Of a DNA stretch of 29,337 nt, positions 7,291-16,606 are shown piece by piece (the first letter of the stretch is position 1; each line of letters begins with the position of its first letter). The DNA is taken from assembly GCA_947632275.1 (NCBI GenBank), contig CANROR010000007.1, forward strand, positions 1 through 29,337, read 5' to 3'. The notes below the pieces were generated by a model, which saw nothing but the letters and a program-made list of their open reading frames with translations, was not told the origin of the DNA and did not search any database. The stretch is from an uncultured Bacilli bacterium. Its GTDB lineage: Bacteria > Bacillota_I > Bacilli_A > RF39 > UBA660. A program made the position numbers and the translations under genes.

Positions 7291-8856
7291 TTATTTAATT
7301 TGTTCATACATACCAAACATCGGGATGATTACGGCAATAATGATAATACCAACAACTACGGATAAAAATGTAATCATAATTGGTTCGATAAAAGCTTTTA
7401 AATTATTGACAATATTCCGATGCATTTCTTGATAATATTCACTTACCTTTTGCATCATGTCAGCAAGTCGGCCCGTTGATTCACCGGTTACAATCATATA
7501 ATAAGCAACATCAGGAATCGCCCAGTGATCTTTAAAAGCTTCGGATATTTTTTCACCCTTGACAATATTATTTATGGTACGATAAAGAATAGCTTTATAA
7601 ATTTCATTATTTGTTATTTTACTTAAAATACCCATACTTTCGGTAATAAAGACGTTATTTTTCAAAAGCGATGAAAAAGTCTTGGAAAATATCGTTATTT
7701 CTTTATAAATTATAACATTTTTGACAATTGGAATATGCATTAACAAAATTTGAAAATAAGTTCTAAATAATTTTATGGATTTATAAGCAATCGCAATTAA
7801 TAATACTATTAAAATCAAGACTAAACCGATTAATAAAATATTTTTTTTCAAAAAATCACTGATATTGACAATCATTAAAGTTAAGCCCGATATTTGAGCA
7901 TCATTTTGGGCATATATTTCCGTGAATTGAGGAACAACATATAATAAAATAAAAGTTATAACGGCTAAAGCAAAAACACTAATAATCGCCGGATAAGTCA
8001 TTGCACTAATCATTTCTTTTCGGGTGGTATTTATTTCGGTATAGTAATTTGCCATATCATCTAAGGTTTCAACTAAAGTCCCACTGGCTTCGGCGGCTTT
8101 TATCATATTAATTAATAAAGGAGGAAATAATTCGCCTTGTTTTTCCATGGCTACGGAAAAAGATTCCCCTAATGTTAATTCATAGGAAATAGATTGAAAA
8201 GCTCTTTCTCGCGCTCTATTTCCTTTTATTTGGGTATTTAATATTTTAATTGATTCATTTAAAGTTAAACCAGCCTTAATATAAGTCGATAATTGAGTAA
8301 GCCAAAAGATTAAATCTTTCGTCGACATTCTTTTTACCCCAAAAATAGAAGTTTTTTGGTATAAAGAATCTAAGAAAGCATTAGTCTTAATCATATAAAC
8401 TTCATAGCCTTCATTAAGTAAGAAGGAATTAATATCTAATTTGGAAAAACCGGCCATAGTTTCAGTGACAATTTTACCTTCCTTATCTTTAGCTTTAAAA
8501 TAATAAATATGTGGTTCTTTACTTCTCGTGGCGCCAGCTTTTTGTAAATCTTCCGTTAAAAGAGCCTTTTCTTTTTCTAATTTGGCTAATAATTTAGGGC
8601 TATATTTATACTCTTTTTTCTTCTTGATTTTCTTAGTTCTTTCATATATATCCATCGTCTCATCAATATTACCATCTTTCGTTGAACGATATATTTTATC
8701 TAAACGATAACTTAAAAAATTATATAATATTACCCATAAATCATAAAAACAAGCTTTAAATCCTTTTAAAGCAAAAACTAAAATATTAAGAATTGTGTAA
8801 AAAGGAAAGATTAAAATATTTATCAAATTATTATTTTCATTTTTTACAGTATCCAT
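7291..8856 (-). CDS. pilC: type II secretion / type IV pilus platform protein (PilC/GspF)
   Basis: An inner-membrane platform protein on which the assembly ATPase acts during pilus or pseudopilus assembly. Two T2SSF repeats are visible, at about residues 180-300 (WLTQLSTYIKAGLTLNESI, AEASGTLVETLDDMANYYTE) and 385-515 (FSKTFSSLLKNNVFITESM, GESTGRLADMMQKVSEYYQE). Each ends in hydrophobic helices. It is about 520 residues against ~400 for the family. The excess is an N-terminal extension with a hydrophobic stretch (residues ~12-30) and a basic helix. I prefer the ATG at 8854-8856 over the TTG one codon earlier because GAGGG is seven nt upstream of the ATG. First gene of a pilC-pilD operon with its own promoter. 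Confidence 0.93.
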   Translation of the reverse strand: MDTVKNENNNLINILIFPFYTILNILVFALKGFKACFYDLWVILYNFLSYRLDKIYRSTKDGNIDETMDIYERTKKIKKKKEYKYSPKLLAKLEKEKALLTEDLQKAGATRSKEPHIYYFKAKDKEGKIVTETMAGFSKLDINSFLLNEGYEVYMIKTNAFLDSLYQKTSIFGVKRMSTKDLIFWLTQLSTYIKAGLTLNESIKILNTQIKGNRARERAFQSISYELTLGESFSVAMEKQGELFPPLLINMIKAAEASGTLVETLDDMANYYTEINTTRKEMISAMTYPAIISVFALAVITFILLYVVPQFTEIYAQNDAQISGLTLMIVNISDFLKKNILLIGLVLILIVLLIAIAYKSIKLFRTYFQILLMHIPIVKNVIIYKEITIFSKTFSSLLKNNVFITESMGILSKITNNEIYKAILYRTINNIVKGEKISEAFKDHWAIPDVAYYMIVTGESTGRLADMMQKVSEYYQEMHRNIVNNLKAFIEPIMITFLSVVVGIIIIAVIIPMFGMYEQIK

Positions 8857-8884
8857 CAATTATCCCTCTTATCATTATAAAATA

Positions 8885-8913
8885 AGTATAGCATTTTCTC
8901 TAAAATTTGACAA
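8885..8913 (-). promoter_or_regulatory. sigma-A promoter of the pilC-pilD operon
   Basis: TTGTCA (8908-8913), 17-nt spacer, TATACT (8885-8890) with an extended TGC before the -10. It lies 29 nt upstream of the ATG. Confidence 0.75.
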
Positions 8914-8973
8914 TGGGTTTTTGCTAGATACCAAATTTCGTAATTATGCATATATTATTACTAGGTGAGGAAT

Positions 8974-9240
8974 ATGTTTGGTCCTAATACAATTCGGAGT
9001 GGTTTAAGTTTTACCCGGATTTTGTCGGGAATATCGCGAAGTTTAAATTTTGCTAATCAAGTAATTCCGATTTATCAGCAAGCTAAACCAATGATTAATA
9101 ATGCTAGACAAGTTTTATCGACGATTAAAGAATTTGCGCATAGTGATCCGATTAAAACTCCAGTATCTCCCGAGCCAATAAAAAACACCGTCTTAAAAGC
9201 TAGTTCAAAACCCACTTCTAATCCGGTATTTTTTCAATAA
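8974..9240 (+). CDS. yqfQ: YqfQ/VrrA-like small protein
   Basis: 88 residues, starting MFGPNTIRSGLSF, with a central helix (NQVIPIYQQAKPMINNARQV) and a Pro/Ser/Thr-rich tail. The MFGP start and the 'NQVIPI-QQ-KPMI' core resemble Bacillus YqfQ (VrrA). Position supports this: yqfQ sits in the dnaG-sigA-trmK neighbourhood in Bacillus too. An in-frame GTG three codons upstream overlaps the AGGTGAGG ribosome-binding site, so the ATG is the start. The last 23 nt overlap the 3' end of trmK on the opposite strand. Cellular role is unknown. Confidence 0.72.
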   Translation: MFGPNTIRSGLSFTRILSGISRSLNFANQVIPIYQQAKPMINNARQVLSTIKEFAHSDPIKTPVSPEPIKNTVLKASSKPTSNPVFFQ

Positions 9241-9844
9241 ATTTTTGTAATCTTTTAATAATCTTCGCTAAACTTTCATCTTTATTTAAAAGATAGTTTG
9301 CTTGATTTTTCTTTAATAATGCCTGTAAATATTTTTTATCATAGTTTTTGCCAAAATCTCGTAAATCCGCCGTCAATATTTCCTTACCCTTTTGATATTT
9401 AATAATTATATAATATTTTCCCTTTTCGTAAACAACCTTTTCTTTGATTATTTTATATTCTTTCTTTTCCATAAAGCGTCTTAAAAATGGTAAATTGTTA
9501 TTACTTTGAATAATTAAATATTCCGGTAAATTTTGACTATTTTTAATTATATCAGTTATTGTATGGGCACCCATGCCCGCGATAACCGCCACATCATAGT
9601 TTTCTTTTACTTGAGCAAAACCATCACTTAAGATTAATTTTATTTGCTTATCTAAATGATATTTTTCGATATTGGCCCTACTATATTCTAAAACGGCTAA
9701 AGATTTGTCGGTGGCGGCAACATTAGTAAAGAATCTTTCTTTAACTAAATAAATGGGTAAATAAGCATGGTCTGTACCAATATCAATTACTTTTTGGTTA
9801 TCCGCAATTTCTTCGGCAATAGCTTGAAGCCGTAAAGATAGCAT
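9218..9844 (-). CDS. trmK: tRNA (adenine22-N1)-methyltransferase TrmK
   Basis: An SAM-dependent enzyme that methylates A22 in the D-loop of tRNAs. 208 residues, slightly shorter than Bacillus TrmK. Motif I is VIDIGTDHAYLPIYLV (residues ~19-34). The AGMGAHTI motif and the IIQSNNNLPFLRRF segment are typical of the family. The start codon overlaps the rpoD stop by one base (TAATG), so translation is probably coupled. This is the classic dnaG-rpoD-trmK order of Bacilli. Its end overlaps yqfQ convergently with no obvious terminator between them. Confidence 0.95.
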   Translation of the reverse strand: MLSLRLQAIAEEIADNQKVIDIGTDHAYLPIYLVKERFFTNVAATDKSLAVLEYSRANIEKYHLDKQIKLILSDGFAQVKENYDVAVIAGMGAHTITDIIKNSQNLPEYLIIQSNNNLPFLRRFMEKKEYKIIKEKVVYEKGKYYIIIKYQKGKEILTADLRDFGKNYDKKYLQALLKKNQANYLLNKDESLAKIIKRLQKFIEKIPD

Positions 9845-10935
9845 TATTCACCTAAAAAATCTCGTAATTTTTTGGCCCGTGATGGATGTCTTAATTTTCT
9901 TAAGGCTTTAGCTTCAATTTGTCTAATTCTTTCGCGCGTAACATTAAATCTTTTGCCAACTTCTTCTAAGGTATGGCATGTTCCATCTAGTAAACCAAAT
10001 CTTAATTCTAAGACTTCTTGTTCCCGGGCTTGTAAAGACATTAAAACTTCCTTTATTTCTTTTTTTAGCATTTCATTTTCCGTGAATTCTTCCGGTGATA
10101 AACAAGATTCATCCTTTAAAAAGTCACCGAAATTAGAATCTTCTTCTTCACCAATCGGGGTTTCTAAAGATAATGGTTCTTGACTTATTTTTAAGACTTC
10201 CCTAACCTTTTCCGGGGTAATTCCCATTTTTTTAGCAATTTCTTCTTCGGTTGGATCCCGATTTAAATCTAAGGTTAATTGTCTTTGAATTCTTGTCATT
10301 TTATTAATCGTTTCCACCATATGCACTGGTACCCGAATGGTCCGCGCTTGATCGGCTAAGGCTCGCGTGATTGCTTGACGAATCCACCAAGTGGCATAAG
10401 TCGAAAATTTATAACCTTTATCATAATCGAATTTATCAACGGCCTTCATTAAACCAATATTACCTTCTTGAATTAAATCAAGGAATAAAAGGCCCCGACC
10501 AACATATCTTTTAGCAATACTTACAACAAGTCGCAAATTAGATTCGGCTAAAATTCTTTTGGCTTCTTCATCACCTTTAGCCACTCTTTGGGAAATTTCG
10601 GCTTCTTGTTCGGGACTAAGCAAAGATATCCGGCCAATTTCTTTTAAATACATCCGCACGGGATCATTAATATTAGTATCTTTACTAATGTCTTCTTCTA
10701 CTAAAATAACTTCGTCTTCTTTTTTTCGGGCTTTCCCTGATTCATCGACATCCGCTTCGGGAATAACATTAATCTTGTTTTCGACGAATTTATTATATAA
10801 TTCATCTAAAGAATCATTATCAATTTCTAAGCCTTTTAATTCTTCGGCTAATTCTTCAAAAGTAATGTAACCTCTTTCTTTTCCTTTTTTAATTAAATCT
10901 TTTTCTCTTTCTTCTAAAGTTTTAATCTCCTTCAT
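9844..10935 (-). CDS. rpoD: primary RNA polymerase sigma factor RpoD/SigA
   Basis: The housekeeping sigma factor that recognises TTGACA/TATAAT promoters, many of which are seen in this window. 363 residues, typical for Firmicutes SigA. Region 1.2 is DPVRMYLKEIGRISLLS (~91-107). Region 2 holds NLRLVVSIAKRYVGRGL and the -10 contact segment YKFSTYATWWIRQAITRAL. Region 3 includes RIPVHM-like RVPVHMVETINK. Region 4.2 is TLEEVGKRFNVTRERIRQIE. A short acidic region 1.1 precedes it. The ATGA overlap with dnaG upstream and TAATG with trmK downstream indicate one operon. Confidence 0.99.
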   Translation of the reverse strand: MKEIKTLEEREKDLIKKGKERGYITFEELAEELKGLEIDNDSLDELYNKFVENKINVIPEADVDESGKARKKEDEVILVEEDISKDTNINDPVRMYLKEIGRISLLSPEQEAEISQRVAKGDEEAKRILAESNLRLVVSIAKRYVGRGLLFLDLIQEGNIGLMKAVDKFDYDKGYKFSTYATWWIRQAITRALADQARTIRVPVHMVETINKMTRIQRQLTLDLNRDPTEEEIAKKMGITPEKVREVLKISQEPLSLETPIGEEEDSNFGDFLKDESCLSPEEFTENEMLKKEIKEVLMSLQAREQEVLELRFGLLDGTCHTLEEVGKRFNVTRERIRQIEAKALRKLRHPSRAKKLRDFLGE

Positions 10936-12665
10936 TTTTCCACTTCCTTTTTCATTTCGGCGATTTTCGCTAATATTTCCACTTTTTTATTTACATCTAA
11001 TTCATTTTGGAGCATTGTTTTTAGTTTTTTTATTTCCTCTTTTTTTAATTCCGCATGAATTACATCAATACATTTATTAAATTCCGTCATATTTACCTCA
11101 TTTACTTGATTTTCGGCAATAATATCCATGACTTTGGCATTTATTTCTTCATTATCTTGAATAAATGAGGTAAAATCGGCAATATTTATGTCATTATAAC
11201 TATTATTATAATAAACAATTTGCGAAAAGATTATGCGCTCAATCTTATTTTTTAAATAACCCAACCTTTCTTTATATATTCTTATATATTTACTATCGAG
11301 CATCATAGCATATAAAATATAATCTGTAGCTCGTTCATACTTACTTTTACTTATTTTTTTATCTCGCACTGGTTGGTGTGATACGGGTTCGGACCCCGCA
11401 TTTTTTAAATTGGCCTTTAGTAATTCTTTATCCAGATTATATTTAGTACTTAAATTACTAATTACCATGTCTTTGGTTAAATCATCGACATTGCCAATGG
11501 AAGCCAAAACTTCCTTCACGTATTTTACCACATCTGGTATTGTTTGCAAGTTTTTATTTTCTTGTAAATAATTTAATTTAAAATCAATATAACTACTGGC
11601 TTGGGCAATATTTTCTTTTAGAGCTTCCATCCCAAAGGCGCGAATATATTCATCTGGGTCTTTAGCACCCGTCAAACGGACAACTTTGGTCGGAATTTGG
11701 GCATCAATTAATTTTTGTCCCAGTTCTTTGGTGGCTTCCAATCCGGCATTATCATTATCAAGCATCAAAACCACGGGAACGCGCATCTTTTTGAGCTCAT
11801 TAATTTGCTCGTTAGATAAAGCCACGCCCATCAAAGCTACCACATTTTTAAGCCCTTTACTACTTAACATGATAGCATCCATATTACCTTCGACAACTAT
11901 TACTTCATTAGCTTCGCGGATCATCTTTTTGGCATTATGATAATTAAATAGAATATGGCTTTTCTTAAAAATGCTCGTTTCCCGGGAATTAATATATTTG
12001 GCCGTATTTTCTTCGTTATAAATGCGACCAGTGAAAGCTACAACTTGACCATTAAAATTGGTAATCGGAATCATTATCCGGTTGGCAAAGGTGTCCGTAA
12101 TATCAATTCCCGATTTATTGACTAAACCTAATTTTTCAATTTCCTCCAAAGAATATTTTTTTTGCATTAGTAATTTAGATAATTTATCTTTATCTTTTAA
12201 GGCCAAACCAATTTTAAATTCTTTAATAATGTCATCGGTAATTCCCCGGTTATGTAAATATTTTTTAGCTTCACTACCCGCGGCGGTATTTAAATTATTT
12301 TGATAAAACTTGGTAGCTAAATCATACATTAAATATTCTTTTTGTAACACGGGATTTTCCGTTTTATGTTCGACTTTTAGATTATAGCCAATTTTTTGGG
12401 CAACCATTTCGACGGCTTCTAAAAAACCGACATTTTTAAATTTCATAATAAAGGAAAAAACGTTACCCCCGGTCCGACAAGTAAAGCAATTAAATATTTG
12501 CCGTTCTTTGGAAACAACCATACTCGGGGAATGATCATCATGAAAAGGACATAAAGCCACATAATTACGCCCTTTTTGTTGTAAAGGTAAATAAGCCGAT
12601 ATAATATCGACAATATCCGCTTCTTGTCTAATCTTTAGGATTTCTTCTTCATTAATATATGCCAT
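10932..12665 (-). CDS. dnaG: DNA primase DnaG
   Basis: Synthesises RNA primers at the replication fork and binds the replicative helicase through its C-terminus. 577 residues. The zinc-ribbon ligands are Cys39, His42, Cys60 and Cys63 (CPFHDDHSPS, FNCFTC). The Toprim core shows VVEGNMDAIML and the acidic DNDNAG motif. The C-terminal ~140 residues are helical, as expected for the helicase-interaction domain. AGAGGGG precedes the ATG. It overlaps rpoD by 4 nt (ATGA). A candidate promoter lies at 12696-12724, overlapping the end of the RnfD-like gene. Confidence 0.98.
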   Translation of the reverse strand: MAYINEEEILKIRQEADIVDIISAYLPLQQKGRNYVALCPFHDDHSPSMVVSKERQIFNCFTCRTGGNVFSFIMKFKNVGFLEAVEMVAQKIGYNLKVEHKTENPVLQKEYLMYDLATKFYQNNLNTAAGSEAKKYLHNRGITDDIIKEFKIGLALKDKDKLSKLLMQKKYSLEEIEKLGLVNKSGIDITDTFANRIMIPITNFNGQVVAFTGRIYNEENTAKYINSRETSIFKKSHILFNYHNAKKMIREANEVIVVEGNMDAIMLSSKGLKNVVALMGVALSNEQINELKKMRVPVVLMLDNDNAGLEATKELGQKLIDAQIPTKVVRLTGAKDPDEYIRAFGMEALKENIAQASSYIDFKLNYLQENKNLQTIPDVVKYVKEVLASIGNVDDLTKDMVISNLSTKYNLDKELLKANLKNAGSEPVSHQPVRDKKISKSKYERATDYILYAMMLDSKYIRIYKERLGYLKNKIERIIFSQIVYYNNSYNDINIADFTSFIQDNEEINAKVMDIIAENQVNEVNMTEFNKCIDVIHAELKKEEIKKLKTMLQNELDVNKKVEILAKIAEMKKEVEK

Positions 12666-12695
12666 TTTTCCCCTCTACATATATATTATTTCCGT

Positions 12696-12724
12696 ATTAT
12701 AGTCTATTTCCTTTATTTTTTCGA
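12696..12724 (-). promoter_or_regulatory. candidate promoter of dnaG-rpoD-trmK
   Basis: TATAAT (12696-12701) is perfect. The -35 (TCGAAA, 12719-12724) is partial, with a 17-nt spacer. It lies 31 nt upstream of the dnaG ATG and inside the 3' end of the preceding gene. Confidence 0.5.
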
Positions 12725-13596
12725 GCATTTTTTGCTAATTTTGGTCTTTTTTTCTCTATTTCGTATAAATTTTGGCCAAAACTAGCTATTAAAATGGCTA
12801 AATAAGCCCCTTCATAAGCATTAATTACTTTAATAAATACAATGGTTAATACCCCAATTATTATTCCATAAAGATACATTCCCTTTTTCCGATTAGGACT
12901 GCTTAAGTTTTCACTTGCCACAAAAAGCAAAGGAAAAATAATATTGGCATTAATTAAATAATTAATATTAAAATCTTTTTGAAAAGCCATCACTATTCCT
13001 AAACAAATATAAAAAGTACTTATACTACTTAAAACTATTTCGGTTTTGATATTTTTCCGATAGACCAAAAAAGCGAAAATAAGTAAAGAAATTATGATAC
13101 TTGTCGAAGCCAGGCCGCCGGCTTGAAAGCCCATAAGTTTATCCAATATATTATAATCATAATGAAAATTTTGTTCTAAAGCATTTAAATAATTATAATT
13201 ATTAAGATAATAAAAAAGGCCCATAATAAGTAATTTCATAAAAGCAATATGATTAAATGGTATTTTTTTTAACAATTTAAAAAGCAAAAAACAACCGATT
13301 AAACTAAAAGTACAGACTAAAAGATGAACATGGGGAGGCATTACCAAGGCAATTAAAAGAAAATGAATGATATCGTAATCATAACCAAACTTGCGATTAA
13401 AAATTAAATAACCAATTTCATAAATAATTAAACTAATCAAAACTAAAGAGCAAGGCATAAATATTTCTTTTAAACCAATTAAGTTTTTTTGATAAAGTAA
13501 AAAGCCATTTTTATAGATTGCAAAAACTAATAAAGGCATAAAAGCCAATATTTCTTCAAAAATTATTTTATTTTTTGCATTTTGGGCATGAATCAT
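12697..13596 (-). CDS. RnfD/NqrB-like membrane protein
   Basis: 299 residues with about eight to nine transmembrane helices. The segment MGFQAGGLASTSIIISLLIF (~residues 155-174) matches the RnfD 'G..GGLGETS.LALLLGG' signature, and the KIPFNHIAFMK region fits the family layout. RnfD is a core membrane subunit of the Rnf ferredoxin:NAD oxidoreductase and carries FMN covalently on a Thr in an SGAT motif. I cannot find that SGAT motif here, so covalent flavin may be lost. It overlaps the RnfC-like gene upstream by 4 nt (ATGA), so the two are coupled. RnfA, B, E and G are not nearby. RnfD-like identity is fairly sure; activity as a classical Rnf complex is doubtful. Confidence 0.78.
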   Translation of the reverse strand: MIHAQNAKNKIIFEEILAFMPLLVFAIYKNGFLLYQKNLIGLKEIFMPCSLVLISLIIYEIGYLIFNRKFGYDYDIIHFLLIALVMPPHVHLLVCTFSLIGCFLLFKLLKKIPFNHIAFMKLLIMGLFYYLNNYNYLNALEQNFHYDYNILDKLMGFQAGGLASTSIIISLLIFAFLVYRKNIKTEIVLSSISTFYICLGIVMAFQKDFNINYLINANIIFPLLFVASENLSSPNRKKGMYLYGIIIGVLTIVFIKVINAYEGAYLAILIASFGQNLYEIEKKRPKLAKNARKNKGNRL

Positions 13597-14735
13597 TCTT
13601 TTTCACCTAACACTTTAGCTTTTAAATTTAAAAAGGATGGACAAATATAATTACATAATCCACAATTAAGGCATCTTTTATCCGTTTTATTTTTTTTATA
13701 GCATTTCGCCACATTAATCCCAACGGGACAAATTCTAACGCACTTGCCACAATTAAAACAATTAGAGGTTTTAAGTTCTGGCTCTTGCATAACATTTATA
13801 ACCGTCACTTGATCTGTAATAACAATATCTTCTAAAGTTGCCATTTTCCCTTTTAAAAGACCATTTACCCAAAATTGGAAATTGCCATCTATTTTAAAAT
13901 TATTATTCATAATCTCTTCTAAAGAACAATATTTTTTAACTCTAATAACTTTGCCTTCGACAAGAGCATTACCACTTATCGTAACTAATTTCGTATCTTC
14001 AACGAGATTATTAATGACTGCATTATATATTTGCATTAATTCCGTGACAGTCAAATAAAGCGTATCTTTCCTATCATATTTTAAATAATCTAATAAAAAT
14101 TGTTCTTGTCCTAATAAATAATAATCGTTGACTAAGGCTAATTTAATATTAGGATAACTCCCTAAAGTATTAATACAATCTTCAATAATATCTTTCCAAA
14201 TTTCGCAAATAACAATATTATTAATGCTACTTTGATACATTAAACTTAATTTATCTAAAGTACTTAATATTGCATCAATATTTTCTTTAAATAAAAGAAT
14301 TTCCGATTCACTATAAGTTTCATCTTCAACCGTATTAATAATAATATTTTTAACTCTTTTTAAATTACGAAATTTTTTTAATAAAAAAGATAAATGATGT
14401 TCTTCTAAACTCGTTAAAAAATTAGCAATGGTCCACGTAAAAGCTTTTTTCCGCGAAACTGTTAATCTTTTTTCTTTAAAATCATTTTTAATTACTAAGC
14501 ATTTTTGTTTTTTATCATCACAAAATTTAGTTGTAAGGCCTAAAATTATTCCCGAAACGGGGCTCATAATTTCGTAATTATCTTTAAATAAATATTGATT
14601 TTTTAAAATTTTTTCATTTTGCCTAACTAATAATTTATTATTTTTAATCGGGATATAAATATAAGTTGGGTTTAAAAAAGAACTAATTTTTTTACTAATT
14701 ATAAGGACTTCTTTATTTAGCTTGATTAGTTCCAT
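13593..14735 (-). CDS. RnfC-like iron-sulfur protein lacking the NADH-site motif
   Basis: About 380 residues against ~430-450 for RnfC. The N-terminal barrel-sandwich part is recognisable (LLVRQNEKILKNQYLF then MSPVSGIILG). The middle aligns with the Rnf/Nqo1 flavin-NADH region, but the GGAGFPT loop is absent and the ECEPY motif reads EDETY. The C-terminus keeps two [4Fe-4S] motifs: CFNCGKCVRICP followed later by a Cys, and CLNCGLCNYICP. I took the ATG at 14735 rather than the GTG three codons upstream because GGTGG lies 5 nt before it. A TATAAT lies at 14752-14757. It is the first gene of a two-gene unit with the RnfD-like gene. Electron transfer is likely; use of NADH is not. Confidence 0.8.
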   Translation of the reverse strand: MELIKLNKEVLIISKKISSFLNPTYIYIPIKNNKLLVRQNEKILKNQYLFKDNYEIMSPVSGIILGLTTKFCDDKKQKCLVIKNDFKEKRLTVSRKKAFTWTIANFLTSLEEHHLSFLLKKFRNLKRVKNIIINTVEDETYSESEILLFKENIDAILSTLDKLSLMYQSSINNIVICEIWKDIIEDCINTLGSYPNIKLALVNDYYLLGQEQFLLDYLKYDRKDTLYLTVTELMQIYNAVINNLVEDTKLVTISGNALVEGKVIRVKKYCSLEEIMNNNFKIDGNFQFWVNGLLKGKMATLEDIVITDQVTVINVMQEPELKTSNCFNCGKCVRICPVGINVAKCYKKNKTDKRCLNCGLCNYICPSFLNLKAKVLGEKE

Positions 14736-14766
14736 TTTTACCACCAGGAAAATTATACAATAAATT

Positions 14767-14796
14767 AAAAAAAATTGCTATTGTTTCGCAATTTTT
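14767..14796 (-). terminator. intrinsic terminator of uvrC
   Basis: On the minus strand AAAAATTGC pairs with GCAATTTTT around a 9-nt loop and is followed by T residues. It begins 4 nt after the uvrC stop codon. Confidence 0.85.
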
Positions 14797-14799
14797 CCC

Positions 14800-16569
14800 T
14801 TAATTTTTATGCATATTATCTAGATAATTTTTTAAATTCTTAGCTACTCCTTCGGGAATAATTTCCGTTAGTTCGGCAAGTGATGCTTCTTTCATTTTAA
14901 CAATACTACCATATTTTTTAATAAGCATTTTTTTGCGAACCGAACCAATACCTTCGATATTATCTAAGACACTCGCAATACTTCCTTTACTTCTAATTTG
15001 TTTATGATAATTGATTGTATAACGATGCACTTCATCTTGAATGCGCGTTAAATAATGGAATATATCACTACTCCGCGGAAGCGGAATCGTGGCTAAAGTA
15101 TTGCCGTCAATTAGTTCATTAGTGCGATGGTGATCATCTTTTTTTAAACCACAGACTTTAATATTTAAATTTAAGGATTCTAAAACATCTAAGCAAGCGC
15201 GAATTTGGTTTTCGCCCCCATCGACAATAATTAAATCAGGTGGAGTCAATTTATCGACTAAAGCCCGATAATAACGGCGATATATTACTTCTTTCATTGT
15301 ATTATAATCGTCATTTTTATCGACCGTTACTTTGTATTTCCGATATTCTTTTCGGGCCGGTTTTCCCCCAATAAAAACAACCATGCCACTCACGGAAAAC
15401 GAACCAAAAAGATTGGAATTATCAAAAGCTTCAATCCGATCCAAAATTGGTAAATTTAAAATTTGTCTTAGTTCTTCGTTAGCCCCTTCAGTTCGTCTTT
15501 CGTTTTTATCAATTATTTGCAATTCTTGTTCTAAGGCAATTTTGGCATTATTATAGGCCATATCAACTAATTCTTTTTTCTTCCCCTTTAAAGGAGTTAA
15601 AACTTTGGTATTTAAAATACTCCCTATTATTTCGGCATTAATCGAAGCGCTCGTAATTATTTCTTTCGGAATTTCATGTTTCGAATAAAAATTTAAAATA
15701 TAGGAATTAACCTCATCAATCAAATCCGAAATTAAATAAAATTTTTCGTTATTGCCCCCAACAATTTTACCATTACGAATAAATAAGATTTGGACCGAAA
15801 CAATGCCTTCATCTAAATAAAAGCTAATGGCATCACGATTAATAAAGTCATTTAATTCAACTTTTTGCCGATCGAGAATGACATTGATAAATTTCAGTTC
15901 ATTTTTCAATTCTAAGGCCGCTTCAAAATTAAGTTGGGCACTAAGTTTTTCAATTTTTTCCATGATTTTATCTTTTAATATTTTATTATTACCATGTAAA
16001 AAGCCTAAGATATCACTTTCCATTTGGGTAAGTTCTTCACGACTCGCTTGATTTTCACAATATCCTAAGCATTCGCCAATGTGGTAATATAGACATACTT
16101 TCTTGGGATTACCTTCGCATTTTTTCAAAGGATATAACCGATTAATTAAATTGACAATTCGCCGGGCCGCATAGACATTAGGATATGGCCCAAATAAAAT
16201 TTTTTTATCTTTTTTCTTAATCGAAGTATAACGCGAAACTTTAAGCCGCGGATATGGTTTTTTAATGTATTCAATGTAGGGATATGTTTTATCATCTTTC
16301 AGTAAAATATTATATTTCGGATTATATTCTTTAATTAAATTAATTTCTAGAATAAATGCTTCTTGTTCGGTGGCGGTGGTAATATAGGTAAAATCTGTGA
16401 TTTCACTAACCAGTTTAGCTGTTTTGCCCGTGACATTACCTTTAAAATAACTATTGACCCGTTTATATAAATCTTTAGCTTTACCGACATAGATGACGAC
16501 ATTATTAGCGTTCCGCATTTGGTAACTGCCGGGCAAATGCGGAATAGTTTTTAATTTTTCCTGCAACAT
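14800..16569 (-). CDS. uvrC: excinuclease ABC subunit C (UvrC)
   Basis: Makes both incisions around DNA lesions in nucleotide excision repair, with UvrB. 589 residues, normal length. The N-terminal GIY-YIG nuclease is PGSYQMRNANNVVIYVGKAK (the first motif reads GSY). The cysteine cluster KKCEGNPKKVCLYYHIGECLGYC follows at ~150-170. The UvrB-binding motif lies at ~200-230, the RNase H-like C-terminal nuclease shows IEAFDNSNLFG and LIIVDGGENQ, and helix-hairpin-helix motifs end the protein. AGGTGG precedes the ATG. It is the usual neighbour of trxA/cvpA/rnhC in Bacilli. A TATAAT at 16591-16596 may be its -10. Confidence 0.98.
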   Translation of the reverse strand: MLQEKLKTIPHLPGSYQMRNANNVVIYVGKAKDLYKRVNSYFKGNVTGKTAKLVSEITDFTYITTATEQEAFILEINLIKEYNPKYNILLKDDKTYPYIEYIKKPYPRLKVSRYTSIKKKDKKILFGPYPNVYAARRIVNLINRLYPLKKCEGNPKKVCLYYHIGECLGYCENQASREELTQMESDILGFLHGNNKILKDKIMEKIEKLSAQLNFEAALELKNELKFINVILDRQKVELNDFINRDAISFYLDEGIVSVQILFIRNGKIVGGNNEKFYLISDLIDEVNSYILNFYSKHEIPKEIITSASINAEIIGSILNTKVLTPLKGKKKELVDMAYNNAKIALEQELQIIDKNERRTEGANEELRQILNLPILDRIEAFDNSNLFGSFSVSGMVVFIGGKPARKEYRKYKVTVDKNDDYNTMKEVIYRRYYRALVDKLTPPDLIIVDGGENQIRACLDVLESLNLNIKVCGLKKDDHHRTNELIDGNTLATIPLPRSSDIFHYLTRIQDEVHRYTINYHKQIRSKGSIASVLDNIEGIGSVRKKMLIKKYGSIVKMKEASLAELTEIIPEGVAKNLKNYLDNMHKN

Positions 16570-16606
16570 AAAACCACCTACTTATTCCCTATTATACTAC
16601 AATTTT

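Noticed and set aside
10559..10870. plus-strand ORF inside rpoD, with similar ones inside dnaG, uvrC and pilC
   Set aside because: Serine-rich antisense shadows of secure conserved genes, without their own start signals.
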